Shown: positions 34,234 to 43,831 of the stretch, one piece after another | Numbering within the stretch: the first letter of the stretch is position 1 | Layout of the letters: each line of letters opens with the position of its first letter | DNA from: Neisseria bacilliformis | GTDB lineage: Bacteria > Pseudomonadota > Gammaproteobacteria > Burkholderiales > Neisseriaceae | DNA: 64,000 nt | Direction of reading: 5' to 3' | NCBI RefSeq assembly: GCF_014055025.1 | Contig: NZ_CP059571.1 | Location: forward strand, 620,001-684,000 | Made by a program: the position numbers and the translations under genes | Notes under the pieces: model-generated | Seen by the model: the letters and a program-made list of their open reading frames with translations, nothing else | Databases searched by the model: none | What the model was told of the DNA's origin: nothing

Positions 34234-35133
34234 ATGAAAATCAGCAGTTTCGGCGAAGTATTGTGGGACGATTTCCCCGAGGGCAAAGTGCTGGGCGGCG
34301 CGCCGCTCAACGTGTTGGTGCGCCTGAGCGCGCTGGGCGCGGACTGCGCCATCGTCAGCCGCCGTGGCAGCGACGAAGACGGCGAAGAACTGCTGCGCCG
34401 CATCGCCGCCAAAAACGTCGCCACCCACCTCATCCAAACCGACCCCGAACACGCCACCGGCCTCGTGAAAGTGTCCATCAACCACGACGGCAGCGGCTCA
34501 TACGACATCGTTTACCCCTGCGCCTGGGACAAAATCGCCGTGCCCGCCGCCGCCCTCGAACACGTCGCCGACTCCGACGCGCTGGTGTTCGGCAGCCTCT
34601 CCTCGCGCGACGCCGCCTCCCGCGCCGCCCTCGACGCCCTGCTGGATGCCGCCCGCTTCAAAGTGTTCGACGTGAACCTGCGCAAACCGCACTACCGGCC
34701 CGAGCGCGTGTGCGAACTGATGCGCCGCTCCGACCTGGTCAAACTCAACGACGACGAACTCTACGAGCTGGCCGCCGAACTCGGCTCGCCCTACCACGGC
34801 CTCGAACAAAACCTGCACTACCTCGCCCAAGCCGTCGGCGCGCCGCACATCTGCGTAACCCTCGGCGCGCACGGCGCAATCTACTACTGCAACGGCCAAA
34901 CCCACGCCCACCACGGCTACCGCGTGCAAGTGGCCGACACCGTGGGCGCGGGCGACAACTTTCTCGCCGGCTTCGTCTACAAACTCCTCTCCGGTGCCAG
35001 CCCCGCCGACACCCTCGCCTTCGCCTGCGCCTGGGGCGCGCTCGCCGCCTCCCACCACGGCGCAACCCCCGAACTCTCGCTGGCCGACGTGGAAGAACTG
35101 ATGCACCCCTCGGGCGCGCAACAGGCCGTCTGA
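34234..35133 (+). CDS. PfkB-family sugar kinase (fructokinase-like)
   Basis: A 299-residue ribokinase/PfkB-family kinase that phosphorylates a sugar with ATP. The N-terminal FGEVLWDDFPEGKVLGGAPLNV and the C-terminal ATP/catalytic-base signature DTVGAGDNFLAGF are present, along with FDVNLRKPHYR and KLNDDELYEL. The FGEVLWD start is typical of fructokinases, so fructose is the likely substrate, inferred. The C-terminus AQQAV is read from a DUS. An AAAAAGGATATACGCC site precedes the ATG. Confidence 0.8.
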   Translation: MKISSFGEVLWDDFPEGKVLGGAPLNVLVRLSALGADCAIVSRRGSDEDGEELLRRIAAKNVATHLIQTDPEHATGLVKVSINHDGSGSYDIVYPCAWDKIAVPAAALEHVADSDALVFGSLSSRDAASRAALDALLDAARFKVFDVNLRKPHYRPERVCELMRRSDLVKLNDDELYELAAELGSPYHGLEQNLHYLAQAVGAPHICVTLGAHGAIYYCNGQTHAHHGYRVQVADTVGAGDNFLAGFVYKLLSGASPADTLAFACAWGALAASHHGATPELSLADVEELMHPSGAQQAV

Positions 35134-35213
35134 AAAGCAAAGGCTACCTGAAAAAAGGCCGTCTGAAAGTTTGAAAGCTGGGTATTTCATTTAATGTATA
35201 AGGACTGAATTTT

Positions 35214-35669
35214 ATGGAAAATAAATTTATACCGAGTTTTTGGAAAATGTCGCATGGATCAGAAGATTTTTCTTTTGAAGATTTGATTTACTATATTTCT
35301 AAAAATATCGTGATGATTAGCAAAAACACCAAATCAAAAGGTGGTTCTGCTGTTACTCAAGCTGAAAAATTTGTTAAAGCCCCCATTGGCGATTATTTCT
35401 ATCTTACTCATGGCAACAAAGGTATCTATCTTTTAGGCCAGTTTACAGGCCCGGCCAATTTTTTTGGCGACTCGGAAGGATGGATAGAGCGGCCTTATAC
35501 TTTAATTAGGGCTTCAAAAAAATCTGGCAGCTATCAAGGCGAGCAAAAATGGTGGACTCCAAACCATAATTCCACATTCACAGAAGTACCAGAGAACGAA
35601 CTTGAATTATTTGAGTATCTGATACTTGAACCCTATTTCGGCTTGAAATTAAAACCAAATTTAGGCTGA
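35214..35669 (+). CDS. Low-GC orphan protein, unknown function
   Basis: A 151-residue gene that is plainly AT-rich (codons such as AAA, TTT, TAT, ATT dominate) amid GC-rich neighbours, which suggests recent acquisition. The middle (GDYFYLTHGNKGIYLLGQFTG, then GWIERPYTLIRA) has the strand-rich look of an EVE/PUA-like or McrB N-terminal-type domain, but that is only a resemblance. No partner such as a methyltransferase or helicase is adjacent. The start follows an AGGACTGAATTTT leader. Confidence 0.55.
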   Translation: MENKFIPSFWKMSHGSEDFSFEDLIYYISKNIVMISKNTKSKGGSAVTQAEKFVKAPIGDYFYLTHGNKGIYLLGQFTGPANFFGDSEGWIERPYTLIRASKKSGSYQGEQKWWTPNHNSTFTEVPENELELFEYLILEPYFGLKLKPNLG

Positions 35670-35752
35670 GCCGGCATCAGATAAATTTGGTTTTCAGACG
35701 GCCTTTTGCCGTCAGCCAAAAGGCTACCTGAAAACCCATTCAAGGAAACCCC

Positions 35753-37051
35753 ATGACCTCCATCATCCAAGACCTCCAATCGCGCGGTCTGATCGCGCAA
35801 ACCACCGACATCGCCGCGCTCGACGCGTTTCTCACCGAAAACAAAATCTCGCTTTACTGCGGTTTCGACCCCACCGCCGACAGCCTGCACATCGGCCATC
35901 TGCTGCCCGTGCTCGCGCTGCGCCGTTTCCAGCAGGCGGGGCACACGCCCATCGCTTTGGTGGGCGGCGCAACCGGCATGATCGGCGACCCCAGCTTCAA
36001 AGCGGTGGAGCGCAGCCTGAACACGCCAGAAACAGTGGCGGGCTGGGTGGCCAGCATCCGCGCCCAGCTCGAGCCGTTTTTGAGTTTCGAGGGCGAGAAT
36101 GCCGCGATTATGGCCAACAATGCCGACTGGTTTGGCGGCATGAACTGCCTCGATTTCCTGCGCGACATCGGCAAACACTTTTCCGTGAACGCCATGCTCA
36201 ACAAAGAATCGGTCAAACAGCGCATCGACCGCGACGACGTGGGCATTTCGTTTACCGAGTTCGCCTACACCCTGCTGCAAAGCTACGACTTTGCCGAGTT
36301 GAACAAACGCCACGGCGCAACGCTGCAAATCGGCGGCTCCGACCAATGGGGCAACATCACCAACGGCATTGATTTGACACGCCGCCTGAACCAAAAACAG
36401 GTGTTCGGCCTCACCCTGCCGCTGGTAACCAAATCCGACGGCACCAAATTCGGCAAAACCGAAGGCGGCGCGGTGTGGCTCAACGCCAAAAAAACCTCGC
36501 CCTACCAGTTTTACCAGTTCTGGCTCAAAGTGGCCGACGCGGATGTGTATAAGTTCCTCAAATACTTCACCTTCCTGAGCGTGGCAGAAATCGATGCAAT
36601 TGAAGCAAAAGACCAAGCCAGCGGTGCGAAACCCGAAGCCCAGCGCGTCCTCGCCGAAGAAATGACCCGCCTCATCCATGGCGAAGAAGCCCTGCAAGCC
36701 GCGCAGCGCATTTCCGAAAGCCTGTTTGCCGAAGACCAAAGCAGCCTCACCGAAAGCGACTTCGAGCAGCTCGCCCTCGACGGCCTGCCCGCGTTTGAAG
36801 TTTCAGACGGCCTCAACGTGGTGGAAGCCCTGGTCAAAACCGGCCTGGCGCAGTCCAACAAAGAAGCGCGCGGCTTCGTGAACAGCAAAGCCGTGCTGCT
36901 CAACGGCCAAGCCGCCGAGGCGAACAACCCCAACCCAAGTGCCGAACGCCCCGACGACGCCTATCTGCTGAAAGACGAACACAAACGCTTCGGCAAATAC
37001 ACCCTCCTGCGGCGCGGCAAACGCAACCACGCGCTGTTGGTTTGGCAATAA
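35753..37051 (+). CDS. tyrS: Tyrosyl-tRNA synthetase
   Basis: Charges tRNA-Tyr with tyrosine. The 432-residue product has the class I HIGH motif at residues 46-49 (LHIGHLLPV), the tyrosine pocket in [12 protein letters not shown], the KMSKS counterpart KFGKT beginning at residue 232, and a C-terminal S4 RNA-binding domain. The linker before the S4 domain contains a DUS-derived [11 protein letters not shown]. The start has an AAGGAAACCCC site. Confidence 0.95.
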   Translation: MTSIIQDLQSRGLIAQTTDIAALDAFLTENKISLYCGFDPTADSLHIGHLLPVLALRRFQQAGHTPIALVGGATGMIGDPSFKAVERSLNTPETVAGWVASIRAQLEPFLSFEGENAAIMANNADWFGGMNCLDFLRDIGKHFSVNAMLNKESVKQRIDRDDVGISFTEFAYTLLQSYDFAELNKRHGATLQIGGSDQWGNITNGIDLTRRLNQKQVFGLTLPLVTKSDGTKFGKTEGGAVWLNAKKTSPYQFYQFWLKVADADVYKFLKYFTFLSVAEIDAIEAKDQASGAKPEAQRVLAEEMTRLIHGEEALQAAQRISESLFAEDQSSLTESDFEQLALDGLPAFEVSDGLNVVEALVKTGLAQSNKEARGFVNSKAVLLNGQAAEANNPNPSAERPDDAYLLKDEHKRFGKYTLLRRGKRNHALLVWQ

Positions 37052-37068
37052 GCGTCTGCACAAGGCAA

Positions 37069-37113
37069 AGAGGCCGTCTGAAAACCCGTTTTACAGGTTT
37101 TCAGACGGCCTCT
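37069..37113. terminator. DUS-pair terminator after tyrS
   Basis: AGAGGCCGTCTGAAAACC and GGTTTTCAGACGGCCTCT around CGTTTTACA, symmetric enough to act in both directions. Confidence 0.75.
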
Positions 37114-37122
37114 ACTATTAAG

Positions 37123-37227
37123 GTAGGGTGTGGCGCAGCCACGCACGCGGTTTCGGATGTGCGTGGAAGGCGCAGATGCGTTGTGCAACACCAAACGCGT
37201 GCGTCGCCTCAGGGCGACACACCCTAC
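37123..37227. repeat. REPIN-like pair, GTGTGGC family
   Basis: Left GTAGGGTGTGGCGCAGCCACGCACGCGG and right GCGACACACCCTAC with its GTCGCC/GGCGAC hairpin, 105 bp overall. The spacer contains ACGCGTGCG. Confidence 0.75.
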
Positions 37228-37342
37228 CTACCTTAGAAGATTCGGCATGGGCTGGATGGGAAACAGGCTGTCTGAAAGCGCAGCTTCGGCGCAGCCAAAA
37301 GCGGGTTTTCGCTTTTTCAGACGGCCTTTCCGTATCGGTGTT

Positions 37343-37969
37343 TTACAGCAGCAGCCGTGCTTGCGGGTCGGCGGCTCGACCGTTGCGCACGCGGTTGCCG
37401 CTGGTTTGCAGACGGCCTGCGGCAAAATCGGCGACGGCCTGCGGCAGCAGGATGTGTTCGGCGGCGAGGACGCGCGCGGCGAGGGTATCGGCGGTGTCGT
37501 CGTCGAGAACGGGGACGACGCCCTGCGAGATGATGGGGCCGCTGTCGAGTTCGGGGGTAACGAAGTGGACGGTGCAGCCGGCGGTGCGGCAGCCAGTGTC
37601 GATGGCGCGTTGGTGGGTGTCGAGGCCGGGGAAGGCGGGCAGCAGCGAGGGGTGGATGTTGATGAGGCGGCCGGTGTAGCGGCGGCAGAATTCGGGGGTG
37701 AGGATGCGCATGAAGCCGGCGAGGACGACGAGGTCGGGGGCGTGGCGGTCGGTTTCGGCGGCGAGGGCGGCGTCGAAGGCGGCGCGGTCGGGGTAGTTTT
37801 TGTGGTTGAGGGCGGCGGTGGCGATGCCGCGCGATGCCGCCCAGGCGAGGCCGGCGGCGTGTTCGTTGTTGCTGATGACGGCGCGGATACTGACGTTCGG
37901 GATGGCGGCTTCGACAACGGCCTGCATATTGCTGCCGCGTCCGGAAATCAGGATGACGATGTTTTTCAT
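37343..37969 (-). CDS. purN: Phosphoribosylglycinamide formyltransferase
   Basis: Third step of de novo purine synthesis: transfers a formyl group from 10-formyl-THF to glycinamide ribonucleotide. The 208-residue product has the phosphate loop LISGRGSNMQAV, the catalytic Asn-His in INIHPSLLPAF and the Asp in FVTPELDSGPIISQ. The ATG at 37969 is chosen; the longer upstream frame translates DUS and repeats. Its 3' end holds an in-frame DUS-like GCAAACGGCCTG. Confidence 0.93.
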   Translation of the reverse strand: MKNIVILISGRGSNMQAVVEAAIPNVSIRAVISNNEHAAGLAWAASRGIATAALNHKNYPDRAAFDAALAAETDRHAPDLVVLAGFMRILTPEFCRRYTGRLINIHPSLLPAFPGLDTHQRAIDTGCRTAGCTVHFVTPELDSGPIISQGVVPVLDDDTADTLAARVLAAEHILLPQAVADFAAGRLQTSGNRVRNGRAADPQARLLL

Positions 37970-38149
37970 GGCGGGATGCTCGGAAGGGGAAAACGGGGCG
38001 GGATTGTAGCCCAAAGGCCGTCTGAAAAACCAAAAATACGGTTTCGGCGCAGTCAAAACACGGATTCTGGTTTTCAGACACGCCCTCCCGCGTTGATGCG
38101 ACGAAGGCGTGCCGGTAGGGGCGGGATCTTTGCGCCAATGCGGCAGAAA

Positions 38150-38240
38150 CCGCGTGCGTGGCCTGCGCCACACACCCTACGGATGGTTCGGCATGGGCGG
38201 ATTCGGTTGCTCAGGCAGGGTGTGTGGCGCGTCGGGCAAA
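38150..38240. repeat. REP-like single ends, GTGTGTGGC family
   Basis: CCGCGTGCGTGGCCTGCGCCACACACCCTAC (38150-38180) is one inverted end with a CTAC foot. A decayed CAGGGTGTGTGGCGCGTCGGGC follows at 38217-38238. No gene is seen between rep and purN. Confidence 0.6.
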
Positions 38241-38291
38241 GAGGCCGTCTGAAAGCATGGTTTTGCCGGGGTTGTGTTTTCAGACGGCCTA
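38240..38291 (-). terminator. DUS pair at the 3' end of rep
   Basis: AGAGGCCGTCTGAAAGCATG and TTTTCAGACGGCCTAT around a 20-nt loop. The right arm overlaps the rep stop codon region. Confidence 0.55.
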
Positions 38292-40304
38292 TATGTCTTT
38301 TTTGCCGCCTGCGCGTTTTTCGGCGAGCATCGCGCTGAGGCCGGCGAGGCGGGCGCGGCCTTCGGCTTTGTTGATTAGGGGTTCGCCGCCTTTGCGGCCG
38401 AGGATGCGCAGGTCTTCCTGGGGCATTTCGGCGATGAAGCGGCTGGGTTCGGGAAACTGCCATGCGCCTTGGCGTTTGCGTTTGGTGCAGTGGGTGAGGG
38501 TGAGGGTGCGTTTGGCGCGGGTGATGCCGACGTACATGAGGCGGCGTTCTTCTTCGATTTTGCCTTCTTCGAGGCTGTCGGCGTGGGGGAAAATGCCTTC
38601 TTCGCAGCCGACGAGGTAGACGACGGGGTATTCGAGCCCTTTGGCGGCGTGGAGGGTGGACATTTTGACGGCGTCGGTTTCTTCGTCTTCGCGGTTTTCG
38701 AGCATGGTCATGAGGGCGAGGGTTTGGGCGGTTTCGATGAGGTTTTTGCCGTCTTCCCGGCTTTTGCGTCCGATCCAGTTGCAGAGGTCTTGGACGTTGC
38801 GCCATTTGATTTCGCCGGCGCGGCCTTCTTCGCTCTCGATCAGGTGGGCTTCGTAGCCGATGGTGTCGAGCAGGCTGCGGATGAGTGCGCCGGCATCCTC
38901 GGCAGGGGCGCGGGTGCGGCAGTCTTCAATCAGGGCGGTGAAGGCGGTGAGGCTGTGGCGGCTGCGTTCGGGCAGGGCGGCGAGGGATTCGGGGGCGTGG
39001 GCGGCGGCGGTGAGGGAGGCGTGGTGGGTTTTGGCGTAGTCGTTGAGGCGGCCGAGGGTGGTGTCGCCGATGCCGCGTTTGGGGGTGGTGGCGGCGCGCA
39101 GGAAGGCGGGGTCGTCGTCGGGGTTGGCGATGAGGCGCAGGTAGGCGAGGATGTCTTTGATTTCGGCTTTTTCAAAAAAACTTTGGCCGCCGGAGAGGCG
39201 GTAGGGGATGCGGGCGGCGCGCAGGGCTTCTTCAAAGGGACGCGACTGGTGGTTGCCGCGATAGAGGATGGCGAAGTCGGCGTAGTTGAGGCGGCCTTCG
39301 GAGATGGTTTTGCGGCGGGCAATTTCGCCGGCCACCCATTCGGCTTCGTGCTGTTCGTTCTGGCAGGCGGCGACGGTGATGATGTCGCCTTCGCCGTAGT
39401 GCGACCAGAGGGTTTTGGGGAAGAGTTTGGGGTTGTTTTTGATGACTTGGTTGGCGGCTTTGAGAATGCGGGCGGTGGAGCGGTAGTTTTGTTCGAGTTT
39501 GACGATTTTGATTTGGGGGTAGTCGGTTTGCAGGCGGCGCAGGTTTTCCATGTCGGCGCCGCGCCAGGCGTAGATGGACTGGTCGTCGTCGCCCACGGCG
39601 GTGAACATGCCTTCCGCGCCGGCAATCAGGCGCATGAGGGTGTATTGGCAGGCGTTGGTGTCCTGGCATTCGTCGATCAGGAGGTAGCGCAGGCGGTGTT
39701 GCCAGCGTTCGCGCACTTGGCTGTTGTTTTGCAGGAGCAGGGCGGGCAGGCGGATGAGGTCGTCGAAGTCGACGGCCTGGTAGTGGTGCAGGGTTTCCTG
39801 GTAGGCGGCGTAGGCGCGGGCGGTGTGTTTTTCCCATTCGTCGGCGGCCGTCTGAAAAACGTTTTCGGGGGTGCGCAATTCGTTTTTCCACAGGGAGATT
39901 TGGTGTTGGGCGGCGAAGATTTGTTCGCGGCCGCTGCCGCCGGTGATTTCGCCGATGATTTTGCCGCTGTCGGTGGCGTCGAGGATGGAGAAGTTTTTTT
40001 TCAAACCGGCCGCATGGGCTTCTTCGCGCAGTATGCGCATGCCCAGCGAGTGGAAGGTGCAGACGGTGAGGCCGCGCGTTTGGCTGCGCGGGAGCATTTT
40101 GGCGACGCGCTCCTGCATTTCGCGGGCGGCTTTGTTGGTGAAGGTGATGGCGGCGATGGTGTGCGGTTTGTAGCCGGCCTGCGTGATCATGTAGGCGATT
40201 TTTTCGGTGATGACGCGGGTTTTGCCGCTGCCTGCGCCGGCAAGGACGAAAAGCGGGCCGCCGAGGTAGCGCACGGCTTCGGTTTGGCTGGGGTTCAGTT
40301 GCAT
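38289..40304 (-). CDS. rep: ATP-dependent DNA helicase Rep (UvrD/Rep superfamily 1)
   Basis: A 671-residue 3'-5' superfamily 1A helicase that helps replication forks through obstacles. Walker A GAGSGKTRVITEKI (about residues 22-35), motif Ia ITFTNKAAREM, Walker B YLLIDECQDTN (Cys replaces the usual Tyr), motif III GDDDQSIYAWRGAD, motif IV QNYRSTARI, motif V STLHAAKGLEYPVV and motif VI YVGITRAKRTL are all present. The ordering and length match Rep rather than UvrD. An in-frame DUS (TTTTTCAGACGGCC read as VFQTAA) lies near residue 150. Confidence 0.93.
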   Translation of the reverse strand: MQLNPSQTEAVRYLGGPLFVLAGAGSGKTRVITEKIAYMITQAGYKPHTIAAITFTNKAAREMQERVAKMLPRSQTRGLTVCTFHSLGMRILREEAHAAGLKKNFSILDATDSGKIIGEITGGSGREQIFAAQHQISLWKNELRTPENVFQTAADEWEKHTARAYAAYQETLHHYQAVDFDDLIRLPALLLQNNSQVRERWQHRLRYLLIDECQDTNACQYTLMRLIAGAEGMFTAVGDDDQSIYAWRGADMENLRRLQTDYPQIKIVKLEQNYRSTARILKAANQVIKNNPKLFPKTLWSHYGEGDIITVAACQNEQHEAEWVAGEIARRKTISEGRLNYADFAILYRGNHQSRPFEEALRAARIPYRLSGGQSFFEKAEIKDILAYLRLIANPDDDPAFLRAATTPKRGIGDTTLGRLNDYAKTHHASLTAAAHAPESLAALPERSRHSLTAFTALIEDCRTRAPAEDAGALIRSLLDTIGYEAHLIESEEGRAGEIKWRNVQDLCNWIGRKSREDGKNLIETAQTLALMTMLENREDEETDAVKMSTLHAAKGLEYPVVYLVGCEEGIFPHADSLEEGKIEEERRLMYVGITRAKRTLTLTHCTKRKRQGAWQFPEPSRFIAEMPQEDLRILGRKGGEPLINKAEGRARLAGLSAMLAEKRAGGKKDI

Positions 40305-40410
40305 GGTTGGGCCGTCTGGAAAAGGGGAGGGCGGATTATAGGGTCTGTTGGTAACCGACGGTTGTTGCGCTTGCGCCGAAGCTGCGTTTTCAGACGGCCT
40401 TTTTGCGGTG

Positions 40411-40446
40411 TGAGGCCGTCTGAAAATATTGTTTCAGACGGCCTCA
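40411..40446 (-). terminator. DUS-pair terminator after RbbA-like gene
   Basis: GAGGCCGTCTGAAAATA and TGTTTCAGACGGCCTCA with a minimal loop, 5 bp past the stop. Confidence 0.7.
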
Positions 40447-40451
40447 CGCGT

Positions 40452-43400
40452 TTATTTTTCCTGTTTTTTCAACAGCAGGCACGAGATCAGGATGCAGCCG
40501 AGGGCGAAGGCGGCGATGGCGGCGTATTGCGGCAGCAGGTCGCGCATGGTGAGGCTTTTGGCGAAGGTGCCCAAGCTCACGGTGAGATACCACGAGGCGG
40601 GGAAAATTCTGCCCATCACATAGCCGCCACCCGAAAGCGTGGACATCGGATACAGAAAGCCCGAGTAGTTCATCGACGGAATCATGGCGATGATGGCGGT
40701 GGCGAAAATGGCGGCAAGCTGCGATTTCACAAAACACGACACCAACAGCCCCAGCGCGGTGGAGGCGGCCACCATCAGGAGCGTGCCGAGCGTCAGCGCA
40801 AGGAACGAGCCTTTGAGCGGCACGCCGAACCATAAAACCATCATCAGAAACGCGGCGGCAAAATTCACCATGCCCACGGCGATATAGGGAAGCTGTTTGC
40901 CGACGAGATACTGCGCCGCCGAAGCGGGCGAGGCGTAGAAGTTGGCAATCGAGCCGATTTCGCGCTCGCGCACCACGCCCACCGCCGCCATCATGGCCGG
41001 GATCATCATCAGCACCATCATCATCACGCCGGGCGAAATGGCGTCGATGCTGTCGAAATCCTGGTTGTACATAAAGCGCGGCTCGACGGACGCGGGCGGA
41101 TCGAGCGACACGGGCGTGCCCGTGGCGGCGATGCGGTCTTTGGTGTAGGCCGTGATCAGGCTGCCGACGTAGCCGCGTATATTGGTGGCGTTAAACGGCA
41201 TCGCGCCGTCGATGTAAAAGCCCACTTCGGGTTTGCGGCCGCGCTCCAAATCGCGGCCGAAACCACTGGGAATATCAATCACCAGCACCGCCTTCGAGCT
41301 TTTGAGCACGGTGTCGATTTGCTCTTCCGACTGTATCGGCGGCTGCTGGATAAAGTAGCGCGAGCCGGAAAAATACTCGGTGAGCTGACGGCTCTGCGCC
41401 GTCTGATCGCGGTCGTACACCGCGAATTTGAGGTTCTGCACGTCGAAGGACACGCCCCACGACACCGCCGCCATCATAATCAGCGGGCCGAACACGGCAA
41501 AAAACAGCCGGATGCGGTCGCGCAGCAGCTCTTTGGCCTCGCGCACGGCAAAGGTGCGCACCATGGCAAACCAGTATTTGAAAGACGTGGTGTCGAATTT
41601 CGGCGTTTCAGACGGCCTGTCTGCCTGTTCTGAAACCACGTTTTCAGACGGCCTTTGGGTTTGAAGGCCGTCTGAAAGCGTGTCTGTATTGCCTCCGTTT
41701 TCCCGCGCCTGTTTCCCCCCGCCGTCATTCCCGCGCAGGCGGGAATCCTGTTCGGGGTTTGGACGCGGCTCGGCTGCGGCGGGCGTTTGTGCGGCGGCGG
41801 GCAGATTCCCGTCTGTGCGGGCATGGCGGCCGGTTCCGTTTTCAGACGGCCTGTCTGCCTGTTCCGAAACCGTGTTTTCAGACGGCCTTTCGGCTTGGAG
41901 ACCGTCTGAAACATCCGCCGCCTCGTTCTCCCGCGCCTGCGCCCGCGCGGGGGCGGGTTGGGGTGGCGTTTCGGCAGAAACGCTTTGCCGCGCGGAGTCG
42001 GCGGGCGGGTTGGCGGCCTGTCCGGTGTTTTCAGACGGCCTTTCGCCTTCGAGGCCGTCTGAAACCGTTTCCCTGCCACTGTCTTCCGCTTCCGCGTCAA
42101 TCAGATACCGCACAAACGCCTCTTCCAAATCGGGGGCATGGCGGCGCTGCACCAGCTCCTGCGGCGTGCCGACGGCCAGCACGCGGCCTTTGTGCATCAG
42201 GGAAATGCGGTCGCAGCGGGCGGCCTCGTTCATAAAGTGGGTGGACACGAAAATGGTGATTTTGTCCTGCCGCGACAGTTTCAGCAGGTGCCGCCAGAAC
42301 ATGTCGCGGGCGGCGGGATCGACGCCCGAGGTCGGCTCGTCGAGAATCAGGATTTCGGGGTGGTGCAGGCAGGCGGCGGCCAGTTGCAGGCGTTGGCGGA
42401 TGCCCAAGGGCAGCGAGGCGGGCGCGGTGTCGGCCACGTCGGCCAGATCGAACTGTTCGAGTGCTTCGGCTACCGCCGCCGCGCCCCTGCCGCCCATATC
42501 GTAAAGCTCGGCGTGCAGTTTCAGGTTTTGCCGCACGCTCAATTCTTCATACAGCGAAAACGCCTGCGACATATAACCCACGCGCATTTTGGTTTCGATG
42601 CCGCCCGCATTGATCGGCTGCCCCAGAATCTGAGCCGTGCCCTCGGTGGCTTCCAAAAGGCCGGTGAGCATTTTCATGGTGGTGGACTTGCCGCAGCCGT
42701 TGCTGCCCAAAAAGCCGAAAATCTCGCCCTTTTGAATGGTGAAACTCACATGATCCACGGCGGTGAAACTGCCGAAACGCTTGGTCAGGCCGTGCGCCTC
42801 CATCGCGGGCGGCGCATCGGGCACGGGCACGAACGGCGTAAGCTCCAAACCGCCCGAGCCCTGCTGTTTTTCCGGCGGCAGCATTTTGATATAGGCTTCT
42901 TCGAGGTTGTTTGCCCCGTATTCGCGCAACACCTCGGCGGTGGGCCTGTTTTCCAGCAGCCGCCCCGCGTCCATCGCCAAGAGCCGCTCAAACTGCTGCG
43001 CCTCTTCGATATAGGCGGTGGCGACAATCACCGTCATGCCCGCGTGCTCCTGCCGCAAGTCGTTGACCAAAGCCCAAAACTGGCGGCGCGAGAGCGGATC
43101 GACGCCCGTGGTCGGCTCGTCGAGAATCAGCAGATCGGGGCTGTGCACCAGTGCGCAGCACAGGCTGGCCTTCTGCTTCATCCCGCCCGAGAGCTTGCCC
43201 GCCGCACGGTCCACAAACGGCAGCAGCCCCGTGGCCTCGGTAAGCTGGCGGATGCGCGCCTGCCGCTGTTTCGCGTTCAGGCCGAACATCCGCGCGTGAA
43301 AATCGATGTTTTCGGCCACGGTGAGCGTGGGATAGAGGTTGCGCCCCAAACCCTGCGGCATAAAGGCGACGCGGTGCGACATTTCCCGCCGCACGTTTTT

Positions 43401-43607
43401 GTCGGCCATATCGCCGCCGAGCACTTCCACCCGCCCGCCCTGAATCACGCGCACGCCCGCAATCAGCGAGAGCAGCGTCGATTTGCCCACGCCGTCCGGC
43501 CCGATCAGGCCGACCGTGATGCCGCGCGGAATGTCCAGCGACACATCGTCCAGCGCAAGGGTTTTGCCGAAACGGTGGGAAAGGCGGGAAACGGAAATAC
43601 AGTTCAT
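40452..43607 (-). CDS. RbbA-like fused ABC transporter (two ATPase domains, linker, ABC-2 permease)
   Basis: A 1051-residue protein in the RbbA/YhiH layout. ATPase 1 (about residues 1-240) has Walker A GPDGVGKST, signature LSGGMKQK and Walker B LLILDEPTTGVD. ATPase 2 (about 270-500) has Walker A GSNGCGKST, a degenerate signature LPLGIRQR and Walker B ILILDEPTSGVD. A linker at about 507-670 is made almost wholly of translated DUS and dRS3 repeats. An ABC-2 permease domain follows, with one early helix, a long periplasmic loop and about five helices at the C-terminus. E. coli RbbA is 911 residues, so the linker explains the extra length. The ATG at 43607 is chosen over a start 16 codons earlier. 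No HlyD partner gene is adjacent. The substrate is unknown. Confidence 0.8.
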   Translation of the reverse strand: MNCISVSRLSHRFGKTLALDDVSLDIPRGITVGLIGPDGVGKSTLLSLIAGVRVIQGGRVEVLGGDMADKNVRREMSHRVAFMPQGLGRNLYPTLTVAENIDFHARMFGLNAKQRQARIRQLTEATGLLPFVDRAAGKLSGGMKQKASLCCALVHSPDLLILDEPTTGVDPLSRRQFWALVNDLRQEHAGMTVIVATAYIEEAQQFERLLAMDAGRLLENRPTAEVLREYGANNLEEAYIKMLPPEKQQGSGGLELTPFVPVPDAPPAMEAHGLTKRFGSFTAVDHVSFTIQKGEIFGFLGSNGCGKSTTMKMLTGLLEATEGTAQILGQPINAGGIETKMRVGYMSQAFSLYEELSVRQNLKLHAELYDMGGRGAAAVAEALEQFDLADVADTAPASLPLGIRQRLQLAAACLHHPEILILDEPTSGVDPAARDMFWRHLLKLSRQDKITIFVSTHFMNEAARCDRISLMHKGRVLAVGTPQELVQRRHAPDLEEAFVRYLIDAEAEDSGRETVSDGLEGERPSENTGQAANPPADSARQSVSAETPPQPAPARAQARENEAADVSDGLQAERPSENTVSEQADRPSENGTGRHARTDGNLPAAAQTPAAAEPRPNPEQDSRLRGNDGGGKQARENGGNTDTLSDGLQTQRPSENVVSEQADRPSETPKFDTTSFKYWFAMVRTFAVREAKELLRDRIRLFFAVFGPLIMMAAVSWGVSFDVQNLKFAVYDRDQTAQSRQLTEYFSGSRYFIQQPPIQSEEQIDTVLKSSKAVLVIDIPSGFGRDLERGRKPEVGFYIDGAMPFNATNIRGYVGSLITAYTKDRIAATGTPVSLDPPASVEPRFMYNQDFDSIDAISPGVMMMVLMMIPAMMAAVGVVREREIGSIANFYASPASAAQYLVGKQLPYIAVGMVNFAAAFLMMVLWFGVPLKGSFLALTLGTLLMVAASTALGLLVSCFVKSQLAAIFATAIIAMIPSMNYSGFLYPMSTLSGGGYVMGRIFPASWYLTVSLGTFAKSLTMRDLLPQYAAIAAFALGCILISCLLLKKQEK
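41600..42090 (-). repeat. Coding DUS/dRS3 repeat block (linker of RbbA-like protein)
   Basis: Three inverted DUS pairs are read in frame as [24 protein letters not shown] and SDGLQTQRPSEN. Three single DUS copies give SEQADRPSE(N/T). One dRS3-like copy near 41722-41747 is read as EQDSRLRGNDG. The whole block stays in frame over about 490 bp without a stop. Confidence 0.85.
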
Positions 43608-43831
43608 GGACAATCTTTCGGAAGGCCGCAAAGGGAAGGGCGGATTATTCTGCAAACGGCGGCGCGGTGCAAACGGCAGAGGGCAGAGGCCGTCTGAAAA
43701 TCTGTTTTTCAGACGGCCTCTTGCCGTTTAGGGCAGGGTGTACGGCAGCCGCGCACGCGGTTTGGGATTTTGGGGAAACGTGCAGATTGGTTGGGTATGG
43801 GCTGGTTTTTCAGACGGCCTCTGCTGTTTAG

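Noticed and set aside
38469-40835. 788-codon plus-strand frame opposite rep
   Set aside because: Antisense shadow: Gly/Val/Phe/Asp-rich translation, while the minus strand encodes all helicase motifs.
42138-43697. 519-codon plus-strand frame opposite the RbbA-like ATPases
   Set aside because: Its translation is His/Gly/Arg-rich without motifs; Walker A/B and signature motifs are on the minus strand.
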